DNA of 64,000 bases, taken from contig CM065690.1 in assembly GCA_017654935.2 (NCBI GenBank), forward strand, positions 28,843,778-28,907,777. The letters are read 5' to 3'. The position numbers and the translations under genes were made by a program. The first letter of the stretch is position 1. The number at the start of each line of letters is the position of its first letter. This DNA is from Phymorhynchus buccinoides (lineage: Eukaryota; Mollusca; Gastropoda; Neogastropoda; Raphitomidae). Positions 22,684-39,647 of the stretch are shown here, one piece after another. The notes beneath the pieces are model-generated. The model saw only the letters and a program-made list of their open reading frames with translations. It did no database searches and was not told where the DNA came from.

Positions 22684-22915
22684 CAAAGAAGAAGGGGATG
22701 AAGTGGGCTGGGCACCCGGCCTGTCCCGTGGAGGTGCTGATGAAGCGTTCGGGCCGGAACACATCAGGCTGGGGGAAGTAGGCGGGGTCTCTGAGCACAG
22801 AGTCCATGTTGGGCAGCACCACGGCGTTGGTGGGGATACGGTATCCATGGAACTTCACCTCCTTCAGCACAGAGTGGGCCATGCTGAACGGCACCACGTT
22901 CGACAGCCGCAGCAC
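22684..22915 (-). CDS. CYP2-clan cytochrome P450, exon 5 (ExxR end to PERF)
   Basis: Acceptor accccag|gtgctg, donor ttg|gtcagt, entering in phase 0 and leaving in phase 1. Encodes residues 392-468: VLRLSNVVPFSMAHSVLKEV, then GYRIPTNAVVLPNMDSVLRD, PQPDVFRPERF and the start of the haem loop. The R of the K-helix ExxR is residue 394, with its E at 391 on the previous exon, so the motif is split by the giant intron 4. The PERF-type motif RPERF is at 445-449. GC content is far above the intron. Confidence 0.93.
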
Positions 22916-22955
22916 CTGGGGTGGGATGGGAGGACACACACAAAAAACCAGCAGG

Positions 22956-23410
22956 CGTGTTAATCATCTTTGTTTCAGTGTCACCACACCCCTTTCATCG
23001 TTATCGAATCAAATCATGTTGGTAGCTAGCTGACTATTGACAAGACATCTTTAGCACCTAGTCTGGGACCAGGCATAAAAACTGATGTTCAAAAAAGAAG
23101 AAAAAAAAAAGATTTTCCAGCCGAGAAATCCTTCCACCCGGATTTTCCATTTTCAGTGGAGATGGCAGAGACGGCAGAGGTGTTTTCAGGGTCACTACCC
23201 TTCACCCCTTTCCCACATTATTTAATCAAATCATGTTGGTAGCAGCCCTTGCTCAATTCTGCCTACTGAAAGATATGTCAGCTCCTGGGCAGGGGTGGCA
23301 CACGCAGACATGTGAATCATGTTTGTTTCAGTCAGTGTCACTACCACCCCTTTCATTCTTTGAATAAAAAATCATGTTGGTAGCAGATCGTGCTGCCTAC
23401 TGAAAAACAT
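22956..23410. repeat. Three dispersed copies of a roughly 90-bp block
   Basis: The block gtttcagtgtcac...cccctttc...aatcaaatcatgttggtagc appears at about 22968-23030, 23188-23250 and 23320-23385, the last two followed by tgcctactgaaa. Intronic and non-coding; arose by local duplication. Confidence 0.8.
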
Positions 23411-23800
23411 GGCCGATAAAAGCTCACCTCCAGTTCACTCTTTTCTTTTTGAGTTTCCCCCCTTTTTTTACGACTTGCAATGAATGATCACTTCACCTCT
23501 TGAAACCCTTGGTCAACAGGAAAACATGCTAGCTACGGGGTTTACACTTGGCAGGACACGGACCAGCAAGCACTTCCGCTTCCTTTAAAGTGAAACTGAA
23601 ACCTGTTTCTGTGCGGCAACTGGGATTCACCTTTACCACAAATGGCAAAGCTGTTTTTTCCAGTTTTTATTATTTTTTGTTGTTAAACATTTTAAAAAAA
23701 ACGGAATTCCATCTATTTCCTTCCTGAGAAGGAAGCAGTTTAAGCCATGCAAATGACAAATGCATTGTACTGTGTTTGCAGGAGACCCTGGAGTAGCTGA

Positions 23801-23926
23801 TTCATGATTCAGTGTGACTATTGCAGAGAGTGGTATCATGGATCGTGCGCCAACATCACCGCCACAGATGCTTTGGACATCGACAAATACCGGTGTGGGC
23901 CCTGCAAACAAACCATTAATCATTGA
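23801..23926 (+). pseudogene. PHD-finger fragment, probably from a retroelement
   Basis: The frame reads FMIQCDYCREWYHGSCANIT, then ATDALDIDKYRCGPCKQ and a stop. This is the second half of a PHD zinc finger: the C-x2-C, W-[YF]-H, C and final C-x2-C residues are all present. The first C-x2-C pair is missing: immediately upstream is an in-frame TGA (23798-23800), probably a mutated CGA for the Arg that precedes FMIxCD. It lies antisense to the P450 inside its intron 4. PHD fingers occur in host chromatin readers and also in ORF1 proteins of some CR1-like retrotransposons; I favour the latter because of the surroundings. Confidence 0.7.
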
Positions 23927-24627
23927 GTTCTTTGTTGCAGATGAACAAGGAACACACCGACGAAGTGGGGAGGCAGCTCTGGGTAGACGTGAGCTCTATC
24001 AGGATGCCAGAGATTTCATCCAGGCGCTGTGGTGCAGACGAGACTTCATGGAGGCGGAAAGGGAATCTGTCCTCCTGAAAATGGTCAGGAGGGCCAAGGA
24101 TCACCCCACAAGGCGACATCCGTCGGTCATGGCTCCGGGAGGTGGCGAGGATGCTGTTGGACTGCCAACTCCACAGTCATTGCTAGATCAGTGACAACAT
24201 TACACACATTCAGCCTCCCAGGAGGAAACAAACCACCACAATGTAGGATCCGACCAACAGACGTACCGATATCCGCCTCCGGGATCCACATTTCGCCCGT
24301 ACTGGTAAGCTTAGCGCACCTTTGGGATCCCTTCCTCCTACTTCCAGGAAAGAAACATCAACATCTCCAAGGGGGGAATCCCACTGTGCACGCTCACGAG
24401 TGCGGAGGACTCAGGATGTTTGCATCGCTTCTGGGGAGTCTACCCAGCTATCCACCAGGCGAGCCACACGACCTCAACAACGGAGGAGTCATCACCAGTC
24501 TCCGAAATCTCCTCGTCGAAAGACTGGCAGTCAACCAAGGAGGTCACCACGATGGAGGCCTAGCTCCGATGCCCATTTTTCCCGTCGGAAGTCCAGTTCC
24601 GCCAGTCCTCCACCTCCACGGAGGTAA
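23927..24627 (+). pseudogene. Degenerate coding relic, Arg/Ser-rich, unrecognised
   Basis: This GC-rich block differs in composition from its AT-rich surroundings and carries long overlapping frames (one to 24194, another 24322-24627) that change frame repeatedly. The later frame reads RSHHQSPKSPRRKTGSQPRR and similar basic Ser/Arg/Pro text, as in Gag-like or ORF1 nucleic-acid-binding regions. It probably continues the element that supplied the PHD finger. I cannot name the family. Confidence 0.45.
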
Positions 24628-24724
24628 GATTAAGATTAAAATTATAGCCCCGTCGACAACTAAGGCCATGTCAGGGCTTTCACCACATTAAATTTACCAC
24701 GTATATCAAAAAGGATAAAAACAT
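24628..24724 (-). mobile_element. 97-bp retroposed tail fragment with target duplication
   Basis: Flanked by GAGGTAA on both sides (24621-24627 and 24725-24731). The body tagccccgtcgacaactaag then gccatgtcagggc, with a (GATTAA)n tail at the left end, is about 90 per cent identical to 31401-31492. The tail position shows a minus-strand insertion. Probably the 3' end of a LINE, or a very short SINE. Confidence 0.75.
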
Positions 24725-24780
24725 GAGGTAAAAAACAGTCAAAGTTTAAAGTTAAAAGCGGAGATGATAAAAGCTGGGTG

Positions 24781-31615
<6,835 letters not shown>

Positions 31616-31756
31616 GCCTTACTGATTATCAGTATGACAAATAATACCATACGATTCCGCCTAGCAGGCAGGGCTCCATGTCGCTCCTAAAGTTTGAGTT
31701 GTTTACATGTGTTTAAGTGCCGGAGTGTGTGTTTGATTGTGTATTATTGGTGTGCC

Positions 31757-33325
31757 ATGGATCCATCTTCACTTCTGTGGCTTTATGGAGCCCCCTTACC
31801 ACACAGGTTTTTCTTTCTGTTATTTTTAATGACAGCAAGAAACTCAATTCTGTCTCAGTGTAGGCCAACATTTTCACTGGCCGGCCCTCCATCCCTTCAC
31901 GTTGGACCTAGGCATTCCTTCACGGTGCCTTCGCAGCCTGGCAACCATTTCGCTGACTGTGGCCAACAGCTGGTGTCGATCAACTCTCCCTACCGCTATT
32001 CACCCGACCAGCTCATCGCCTTAAAGACCACAGGCGCCCGCTTGGACCAACATGTTATTGCCCGGCTGAAAAGCCTAAGCATAGGTGTCAACCTTCCCCG
32101 CAAACGTTCCTGCCGTGGTGGCAGAAGAAAACAGAAGATCAACATCATCTGCGGTTCACCCATCAACGATGTCAGTGCTGGCCCCACCACCCACCATGGC
32201 CCTGCACCACCCTCCATCCTCTGTGACCTCACTGCCCTGCCTCCTCCGCCCCGGGGCTCAAACCCCTTCAACCTCATCACCATCCCACTCCAAAACGTGA
32301 CCACTCTGCCCCGTCAGCTATCTATGTGTGTCTTTAACGCACGTTCTGTTGGCCCCTCCACCAAACGATCAGCCATATACGACTTCACCATTGACCGCGA
32401 TGTGGACATTCTCCTGCTGACTGAGACCTGGCTTCGTCACTCGGGTGATGAGGCAAAGTGCCGTGACCTGACTCCCCCTGGCTATACGATGTTCTCCCTC
32501 CCCAGACAGCACAACACGAGGGTGACCCGAGGAGGTGACCCGAGGAGGTGGCATGGCTGTCATCCTCAAGGCCACCCTAGCTCAACACTGTGTCATAACA
32601 ACGGACTTCCATTTCCCTCATCTATCTTTTGAACTGGCCCAGATAACCCTGACCCTCCCGGACCAATGTGTGACCTTCTTCCTCCTCTACAGACCACCAC
32701 CCAACAAGAAAAACAAACTGACTGTACCACTCTTCTTTGACGAACTGCCCGGCTTCCTCGACTGTGTGTACTTTACAAATAACAGTGTTATTGTGACTGG
32801 CAACTTCAACTTTCATGTAGATAACCCGTGTGATGGATATGCCCAAAAGATGTGACAACAGTTAGATTTATTTAGTCTTAAGCAAAGTGTTAGAGACGCA
32901 ACTCATACATGTGGACATATTTTAGATTTAGTTATTCATAGACATGATGATAATGTTGTTCTATCTACTGATGTATGCCATGATCTTGTTTCTGACCATT
33001 ATGCTATTGTGTGTAAACTAGCCTTACAAAAACCCACACGTAGTTCTTAATTTGTCTTTCGACGTCCGCTTAACAAAGTAAATCATGATAATTTAGCAAA
33101 TTATATTGCGCAGTCCATAATGCCCACTATGTCAGTCTCTGAATTAAACACTGAGCTCTCTGCTGTTTTAGACAAGCATGCGCCTGTGTCTGAAATCAAA
33201 CTCCGTGACGGAAAGCCCAGTCCGTGGTATAACTCTATTCTGGAAACTCCTCCACAGCAAACTGCCTTACACAGAGTTCCATGTCTACATCCAGCAGCTG
33301 ATGCAACATCTCCGAAACTGGTGTG
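31757..33325 (+). pseudogene. Non-LTR retrotransposon endonuclease region, broken and 3'-truncated
   Basis: From ATG 31757 (MDPSSLLWLYGAPLPHRFFF) the frame runs through a Pro-rich leader into an APE-type endonuclease: CVFNARSVGPSTKRSAIYDF, then DVDILLLTETWLRHSGDEAK. It shifts frame at 32521-32546 and continues GGGMAVILKATLA...VTGNFNFHVDNP. After a TGA at 32853 (Trp expected) it reads QQLDLFSLKQSVRDATHTCG, HILDLVIHRHDD and SDHYAIVCKLA, with a further TAA at about 33048. The usual GDFN is GNFN, so an active-site Asp is lost. Domain order fits CR1/L2-like LINEs. The reverse transcriptase is absent: unrelated repeats begin near 33340. Loss of the 3' part is the opposite of ordinary LINE truncation, so a later deletion or replacement is likely. 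Confidence 0.82.
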
Positions 33326-33399
33326 ATGACCCAAGTCCGCTCTTGAGTTCCGATTTCCCTGGCATTTTTAATGGAGAATTTCAGTTGGACAGTCCATTT

Positions 33400-34290
33400 T
33401 TAGTCCGTCACCAAGACGGACCATTGCGATGGGCTGGTTTGTATTTTTTTTCTTCTGTCTGTCCCAAGGATATCTCCCGAACCGCTTGACCGAATCGCGT
33501 CAAATTTTGTGTGAAGGTGTGCCTCCTTAATAGGAAGAGATCGTCGCAAACCATTTTGCCGTCGTGACCTTGACGTACGACCTTGAAAACCGAAAATCTA
33601 TTTTTAGCCATATCTCGGGCACCGATCAACATAGGATGTTGAAACTTGGCATGAAGGTGGTTTGGCTTATGCCCGTTCTGATGATGGCATACCGATCAAG
33701 GTCAAGGTCAAGGTCAAAAAGATCGCTGGAGCCTGAAAATCGGAGGGTCATTTTTTTCTCCTTCTGTCTGTCCCAAGGATATCTTTCGAACGGGTTGACA
33801 GAATCACGTCAAATTGTGTGTGCTGGTGTGTCACCATGAAAGGAAGGCATCCGCGCAAACCATATTGCCGTCGTGACCTTGACCTTGGCGTACGACCTTG
33901 AAAACCGAAAATCTTTAAGGGGCCATAACTCCCACACCGTTAGTGTTAGAGTCTTCAAATTTGGCATGAAGGTACTTTGGCTTATGCCCGTTCTGATGGT
34001 GGCATACCGATCAAGGTCAAGGTCACGGTCCGGGCGATCAGTAGGCCTTGAAAGTGGTAGGGGTCTACACATTGGGTTTTAAGCCATATTTTCCACATTG
34101 GTACTTGACAGAAGCGCTTCAGTTTGTGTGTGGTACTGTATACCCTAGAGAAGAAAACATCCGAGCATAAATTATCACCATGCTGACCTTGACCTTGAAG
34201 TGTGACCTTGAAAACCGAAATTTCCTTCTTTGCGCTATATGTTTCTTCTTCAAGCTGTATCTCGTGAACTAGAAGACAGAATCCCTTCCA
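33400..34290. repeat. Tandem array of a roughly 300-bp unit rich in GACCTTGACCTTG
   Basis: Two to three degenerate units (from about 33440, 33755 and 34080) share tctgtcccaaggatatct, gccgtcgtgaccttgac, gaccttgaaaaccgaaaatc and ggcatgaaggt.ctttggcttatgcccgttctgat. Each contains CAAGGTCAAGGTCA-type runs. Similar text occurs at 53785-53800, 54480-54540 and 54850-54865. Non-coding. Confidence 0.8.
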
Positions 34291-34339
34291 ATTTTGTGTC
34301 AGGATGTAACACTCTACGGGGTGTCGCAAGTGCGTGGCA

Positions 34340-35023
34340 TTGCTGGTGACGGACATGTCTGCCGCTCGGCGACGCCCTTGTTCAACTCTGTCATCAGAAA
34401 ATCTACCTCCTGTCCATATGCCATCAAGCAGGCCCTGCAAGGAATCTGCAAAGAAATGGCAACAACAACAGAAAGACAGCTAGCAGATTTCCTTGCAAAT
34501 GGGAAATACGGAGAAAGACTTCCAGATAACATCAGGGAAGAAATGAAAAGCTTTCCTCTGACCAACTAGCTGGGAGAACATGTCTTTGGGGACATGGATT
34601 TTGACATGTAGAAAAGACGGCATGCAACAACACAACACAGATCAACCACTGTCATGCTGAACAGAAACAAAACCAGTGACTGGCTGGATAAAAAATCTGA
34701 GGACCACTAAGCATTAAGAAGCAAAAGCTCTGAGAGAAAAACACAAACTGCAGGAAGTCATTGTGCGGAGAAAGGTCAGAGAAAGAGCTGCAGAAAATGG
34801 GAGACAAAAGAGAGAGAAAGAGCAAAGGCTTGCCGAAGAAAAACAAAACGTCAATACAACACCAAGGCGGCCCATGCAAAATGCCAGATGATGTCGACAA
34901 ACTTGTGAATGCCTCAATTAAAGACCAGATTCGGTTTTAAAAAACAGTGTTGGGGCATGTCAAGACTGGTCTGAAGCTGACATTCTGTTGGCCAGCCTGA
35001 AAATTTTTTTTCAGACCCTGTTA
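34340..35023 (+). pseudogene. Degenerate transposon-associated protein, N-terminal relic
   Basis: The frame reads YAIKQALQGICKEMATTTER then QLADFLANGKYGERLPDNIR, followed after stops by LGEHVFGDMDFDM, TSDWLDK and a Lys/Arg/Glu-rich helical stretch (RKVRERAAENGRQKREKEQR) and DQIRF-KTVLGHVKTGLKL. Several in-frame stops are present. The plan (helical domain, NKTSxWL motif, basic coiled coil, FRKTVL motif) resembles uncharacterised transposon-linked proteins of invertebrates. I cannot give a superfamily. The C-terminal part is displaced by the LINE insertion at 35024-35782 and resumes at 35783. Confidence 0.55.
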
Positions 35024-35782
35024 ATAATAATAATAATAATAGTGAATCATTTATATAGCGCATTCCTCCACCAATGTGGAGCTCTATGCGCTTAACAAAA
35101 AAATAAATTAAGAAGCAACAAATTCAACAACACGAAATAATCGCTCACGCACATGCAAATAGGCATACACATACACACCCCACCCACACATACACGCACG
35201 TACCGGCACACACACACACACACACACACCGTTACCATCACCACCACTCACCCCACCCCAAAAACACAATACAAAATACAATCAGTTGAACAAAGCATCA
35301 ACACACATACACACACACTCTCTCTCTCTCTCTCTCTCTCTCTCTAGCGCGCGCAACAAAGCTGACGTACACATTGCAGTCAACACACAGTGAAACTAAT
35401 ATGGGGGGAGGGGAGTGTGTGTGTGAGAATAGAGTCCAGAAGTAATGTGGCCTAAAGGTTGTGATGTAGCTTGAACAGGTGGGTCTTGAGAGCTGATTTG
35501 AAACATTGCAAGGACTGGATATGGCGGATTTCGCGTGGTAAGGAGTTCCAAACTGATGGGGCCGAAAAGGAAAAGGAGCGCTCACCAAACATTTTTGTTC
35601 GTGTACTAGGAACACAGAGAATTTTGGAATCTGAAGATGACCGCAATTGCCTTGATGGAGTATAGACAGAAAGCATGTCAGAAATGTAGCTAGGGGCATT
35701 TCCAGAGAAATAAGAATGACATAGAGTGGAAATTTTGTAGTCAATACGTGCTTTGATGGAAAGCCAATGAAAGCCAATGTTA
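35024..35782 (-). mobile_element. LINE 3' end, inserted into a transposon protein relic
   Basis: Minus-strand frame from about 35780 to 35462: GFHWLSIKARIDYKISTLCH, then PSRQLRSSSDSKILCVPSTR, FGERSFSFSAPSVWNSLPRE and FKSALKTHLFKLH. This is the well-known LINE reverse-transcriptase C-terminus (HWLPVxxRIxFK...LR...WNSLP...FKSxLKTHLF). Beyond the stop come AC and TC microsatellites, tatatagcgcattcctcc, and a (TAA)n tail at the left end. CTGTTA at 35018-35023 and 35783-35788 is a likely target duplication. 5'-truncated. Confidence 0.85.
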
Positions 35783-36234
35783 CTGTTAGGAATTACTGAC
35801 GATGATTTTGAGGACACAGTGAACCTGCCTGCAAAAAGAAAAAGAGACGACATTACAGACAGTGACACTGACAGTCATTCAGATGCAGATGCAGAGAATC
35901 AGGCACCTGATGACACCGAGTTTGTGGAATCATTTGGGTATAAAGGGCAAGGGCAGTGGGTTTGTGTATATTATGACGACAAATTCTATGTAGGGCAGGT
36001 CATTCAAGTCCACTCTGCCAAGAAAGCAGTGATCAAGTTTCTTGAACAAACAAAAGGAAGACCTGACTATTTCTGATTCCCACGCATTGAAGCCCTTGCT
36101 GAAGTTGATGCTGAATATGTATTCAGATGGGACTTTGATGTTGATGCAGTGACAAACGACTGTCGTGTTTGGTCGATTCCTGCTGTCGACTCCATCAGTG
36201 AGCACTACCTCAGAATAAAAGAAAGGAGTCAGTA
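35783..36234 (+). pseudogene. Degenerate transposon-associated protein, C-terminal part
   Basis: The frame reads LPAKRKRDDITDSDTDSHSD, an acidic linker, then GQWVCVYYDDKFYVGQVIQV, KKAVIKFLEQTKGRPDYF, an in-frame TGA at 36074-36076 and FPRIEALAEVDAEYVFRWDF ... ISEHYLRIKERSQ-stop. The W-V-x-Y-x-D-x-F-Y-x-G-x-V pattern is a small Tudor-like beta-barrel of the kind seen at the end of several transposon-linked proteins. The TGA probably replaced TGG. It continues the relic at 34340-35023 after the LINE insertion, and it ends about 220 bp before the piggyBac element. Confidence 0.55.
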
Positions 36235-36460
36235 AAAAAGGTACATAGTGTTCCCCTTGTATTTACAATGTGTATTTGCTTCATTATGTCACCTATTTGT
36301 GCTTAGAACTGGTATTATTTGTTAATATGTGTATCATGAGGATGTCGAATATGCTTTTTTTTCCACTGAATATCCAGCCGTAATTTACATTACATAATAA
36401 AAGTTATGTATGAAATATCAAGTAAAATGAGTACTGTGTATGTTGTATAACCTTTCTTAA

Positions 36461-38774
36461 CCTTTAGCACACTGCAGGCGCACTGTGTCGCCGAGGAGAA
36501 ACTTTCGTCTGCCACTGCAGGCGCACTGTGTCGCCGAGGAGAAACTTTCGTCTGCCACTGCAGGCGCACTGTGTCGCCCATAGAGGGGTACTCGAATTGA
36601 GCACTTCGCGGAGCTTACATCCGGGATTCCATACTAAAAACGTCACACTCTCGGTTCAGAACGAGGCTAAGGCACACATTTCAGTCGCCATTTGCAGCCC
36701 TACTAAATCGGCATGTGCTAGACAAATTTTAAAAGTTTTCAATCGATTTTTGGGTTTTTTTCTCCGTCCAAGATGGCGGAACCCGTGATCGACGAAGCTT
36801 TCTTACAGGAGATATTCTTCGATTCAGATTTTTTTACCAGAAGAAATCGATGGTGAAGTGGTGCTAGATGATAGGGGTGATCGTAGTGATAGTGATAGTG
36901 CTACCAGCGAAAGTGAAAGTGATTCAGACGACGATGCAACCAATGTTCCCAGTGGTTACGATCATGAATGGTTGACAGATTTTTTGGAGAATACTGGCCC
37001 CAGAGACATGCCTGCTGGAATTTCTGAGGCGGAACTGTTTCGTTTGTTCATCAGTGACGAAGTTATAACGTTGTTTGTTAACGAGACAAACAGATATGCT
37101 GGGCAAGTGAAAGAACAGAGGGGGGAGAATGTGGGTCCCCACTCCTACATCAGCACTTGGAAAGCTGTTACTTTTGACGAAATGAAGGCATTTGTAGCCA
37201 TCCTTCTGCTGATTGGGCTTACCAAACGCTCGTCCTTTGAGCTCTACTGGTCAACAGATGATTGTATAGAGATGCCAGGCTTCAGAAACATCATGTGCAG
37301 AGACAGATTTCTCAGAATTCTTTCCTTTTTCCACCTTTCGGACAACACAACCGCCAAACCCAGAGGTCACCCGGAGCATGACAGGGCGCACAAGATCCGA
37401 GGACTGTATGAAAAACTAATTCTCCTCTGGCAGAAGTATTTCTACCCAGGGAAAGAACTGTCTGTGGATGAGAGCATGATCCCTTTCAAAGGAAGAACAA
37501 GCCTGCTGATCTACATGCCAGCAAAACCAACAAAGTGGGGTCTGAAAGCGTGGGGCCTGGCTGACGCGAAAACTGGCTACATGTTCAACTGGCAGCTGTA
37601 CCTGGGCCGAGAAACAGCCCAGGCACCAAGAGCAAAGGGAGTTACACATCAAGTGGTGACTTCACTCACAGAGAAAGTGTACAACAAGGGACATGTTGTC
37701 TACATGGACAATTTTTTTTCTTCTCCTGCCTTGTACCATGACCTTGCCGAACACGGGACAGCAGCGTGCGGGACGCTTCGCACTAACCGCCAGGGTGTGC
37801 CAGACGATTTCAAAGCAGCAAGACCCCGTGTTGGTGAGCCCCCCATCACACACAGAGATAGAAACATCTTGTACATCTCCTGGTTTGACAAAAGGGCTGT
37901 GAACCTCATGACCAGTGCCCACTCTGCCCAGACCTTCAGGAAAGAAGTGCGCTCCAAACGTGACCCAAACCACACCCGCGTCGTCTTCAAACCTTGTGCT
38001 GTGCAGGCCTACTCCAAGCACATGGGGGGGATAGACAGAGCTGACAAGCAGATGACATATTACATGGTGCTGCACAGGAGCACAAAGTGGTGGAAAAAAG
38101 TGTTCTTCTATCTCTTTGAGATCTGCTTCTGCAATGCCCTCGTCATTTGGAAAGCCCTGAAAGCTCCCCACCGTGTCAACGCCGAAAGGTTCCGCCTGAA
38201 AATTGTGCGGGGTCTGCTGCAAGGCTACCAGTCAGGTGTGACTCACAGGAGAGGCAGGACTGATGACCCCCCAGACAGGCTGGTATTGACTGAACACCAG
38301 CTTGTCATCAACCCCAAGCGCCTGCCATGTGGCAGGCCCTCTCGCCCAGACTGTGTTGTGTGCTCGGACCGTCATAAGAAGCGCCACCAGACCCAGTTCA
38401 TGTGCAGAAAGTGTAATGTGGGACTTTGTGCTTACCCCTGCTTCCAGAGGTACCACAGTGTGATGGATTTCAAAGTAGACTGCACCCCAGCACTCCACAA
38501 GTAATAAAAGAAGTGAGTCAACAATTGTGTGTTTGTTTGTTTTTGTCTTTATTTATTTTTTTGTATTGTCAAAACATGCATGAAAAATATAATACATGAC
38601 ATCAAAACATTCCTCAACCATCCATCTAACAGCATGCAAAAAATAATTTCTGTACAACTAATACAAAGAAAATTATAACAATTTTAAAACAGTAGGTGCT
38701 CACGTTTTTGGCTCCCTCAAAAAGAATGCAGTGGCAGGGGAAGGAAGTCCAAAAAAAATGCGGTGTGCTAAAGG
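36461..38774 (+). mobile_element. piggyBac transposon, 2314 bp
   Basis: Terminal inverted repeats CCTTTAGCACACTGCA (left) and the complement of tgcggtgtgctaaagg (right), directly flanked by TTAA on both sides (36457-36460 and 38775-38778). TTAA duplication and precise boundaries are diagnostic of piggyBac. A 43-bp unit containing actgcaggcgcactgtgtcg is repeated two and a half times just inside the left end (36471-36580), and a related gaatgcagtggcagggg block lies inside the right end; such subterminal repeats often bind the transposase. One transposase gene occupies most of the element. It sits in P450 intron 4, in the opposite orientation to the host gene. Confidence 0.95.
36773..38504 (+). 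pseudogene. piggyBac transposase, full length but with one frameshift near the start
   Basis: A DDD transposase that would cut and paste the element at TTAA. The main frame (36858-38504, 548 codons with no internal stop) has an acidic Ser/Asp leader, the N-terminal helical domain (ELFRLFISDEVITLFVNETN), and the RNase H-like core. The three catalytic Asp are in SVDES (204), YMDNFFSSP (284) and GGIDRAD (393), numbered from 36858. A C-terminal cysteine-rich zinc domain follows (DCVVC, MCRKC, LCAYPCFQRYH). That frame has no ATG at its start. The natural start is ATG 36773 (MAEPVIDEAFLQEIFF), which is out of frame by one base: the T run at 36829-36835 is one T too long. With that single difference the protein would be about 576 residues, normal for the family. 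Everything else looks intact, so this is either a very young pseudogene or a sequencing error. Confidence 0.92.
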
Positions 38775-38778
38775 TTAA

Positions 38779-39647
38779 GTGATTTTAGTACAAGAACAAG
38801 CTTGCATAATTCATACATGCAATTTCTTGAACCTTCAAAGATAGTCATATTTTCACCCAAAAGTGCCCCCCTTGTGCAAATCGCATCGTGAGCCATGTTT
38901 AGCATCACACTGCTCAAAGAATTTAAAGAGAAGACAGTTGGAAAAAATTGGGCTTGTTCTACATGTGCATGAGAGTGACTGAAAGCAGTTTGCAGTTATT
39001 TATGAGTTAAAGAGAGGATTTTTGAGTGGCCCAAAGTGTGCCTCCGAGCTAATGGTCAAAGTCCAAAAATTCTTTAAAAAATCTTAATTTTGCTAAATAT
39101 TTACATAGGAACATAAAATTTATATCAGTGTGTTCAGAAAACTGAGTACTATCCACTGACAGTACTTTTAAAGTTGTTTTAACTTTTTTTTAAATCTCAT
39201 TGGAATACCTATGAGTAGTGTTGGTGCAAAATGTGTAGTTTTACTCACTAAAACCATCAAACAATGTTCACTGAAAATGAGTAATTAGAGCATTATTTTC
39301 AATTTTGAAGAGTAGTAGAGGTAACAGTACTGTCCAAGAGTAGTAGAGGTAACAGTACCGTCCAAGCCAACTCAGTTGAGGCCTTCAAAAGACAGCTACT
39401 AATCAACCAACATCAATAAACCGCCTCTGCACAATCTCTCCCCGTCGCAGTTATGCCAGACTACTGGATTGTAGCGACGTATTTGAAAGAAAAAGAAGAA
39501 GAGGTTCAAATTGAGTAGAATACTACTTGAAAAGAGTAGAATAACCAGGTCTTGATTTGTTTGGGTTTTTCCTTTATTCATGTTCAATAATAACTCCATA
39601 TAAATAAAAACCAATATAACCGTTGTACAAATGATGCAAAGGCCTAC
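38779..39647. other. P450 intron 4, part between piggyBac and exon 4
   Basis: Mostly AT-rich. A 32-bp direct repeat (aagagtagtagaggtaacag) occurs at about 39308 and 39339. A LINE C-terminus-like frame, VQANSVEAFKRQLLINQHQ-stop, lies at 39360-39420 on the plus strand, followed by ccgtcgcagttatgccagac. Confidence 0.55.

Noticed and set aside
37662..38222. 186-codon minus-strand frame opposite the transposase
   Set aside because: Shadow of the piggyBac transposase frame; no domain of its own.
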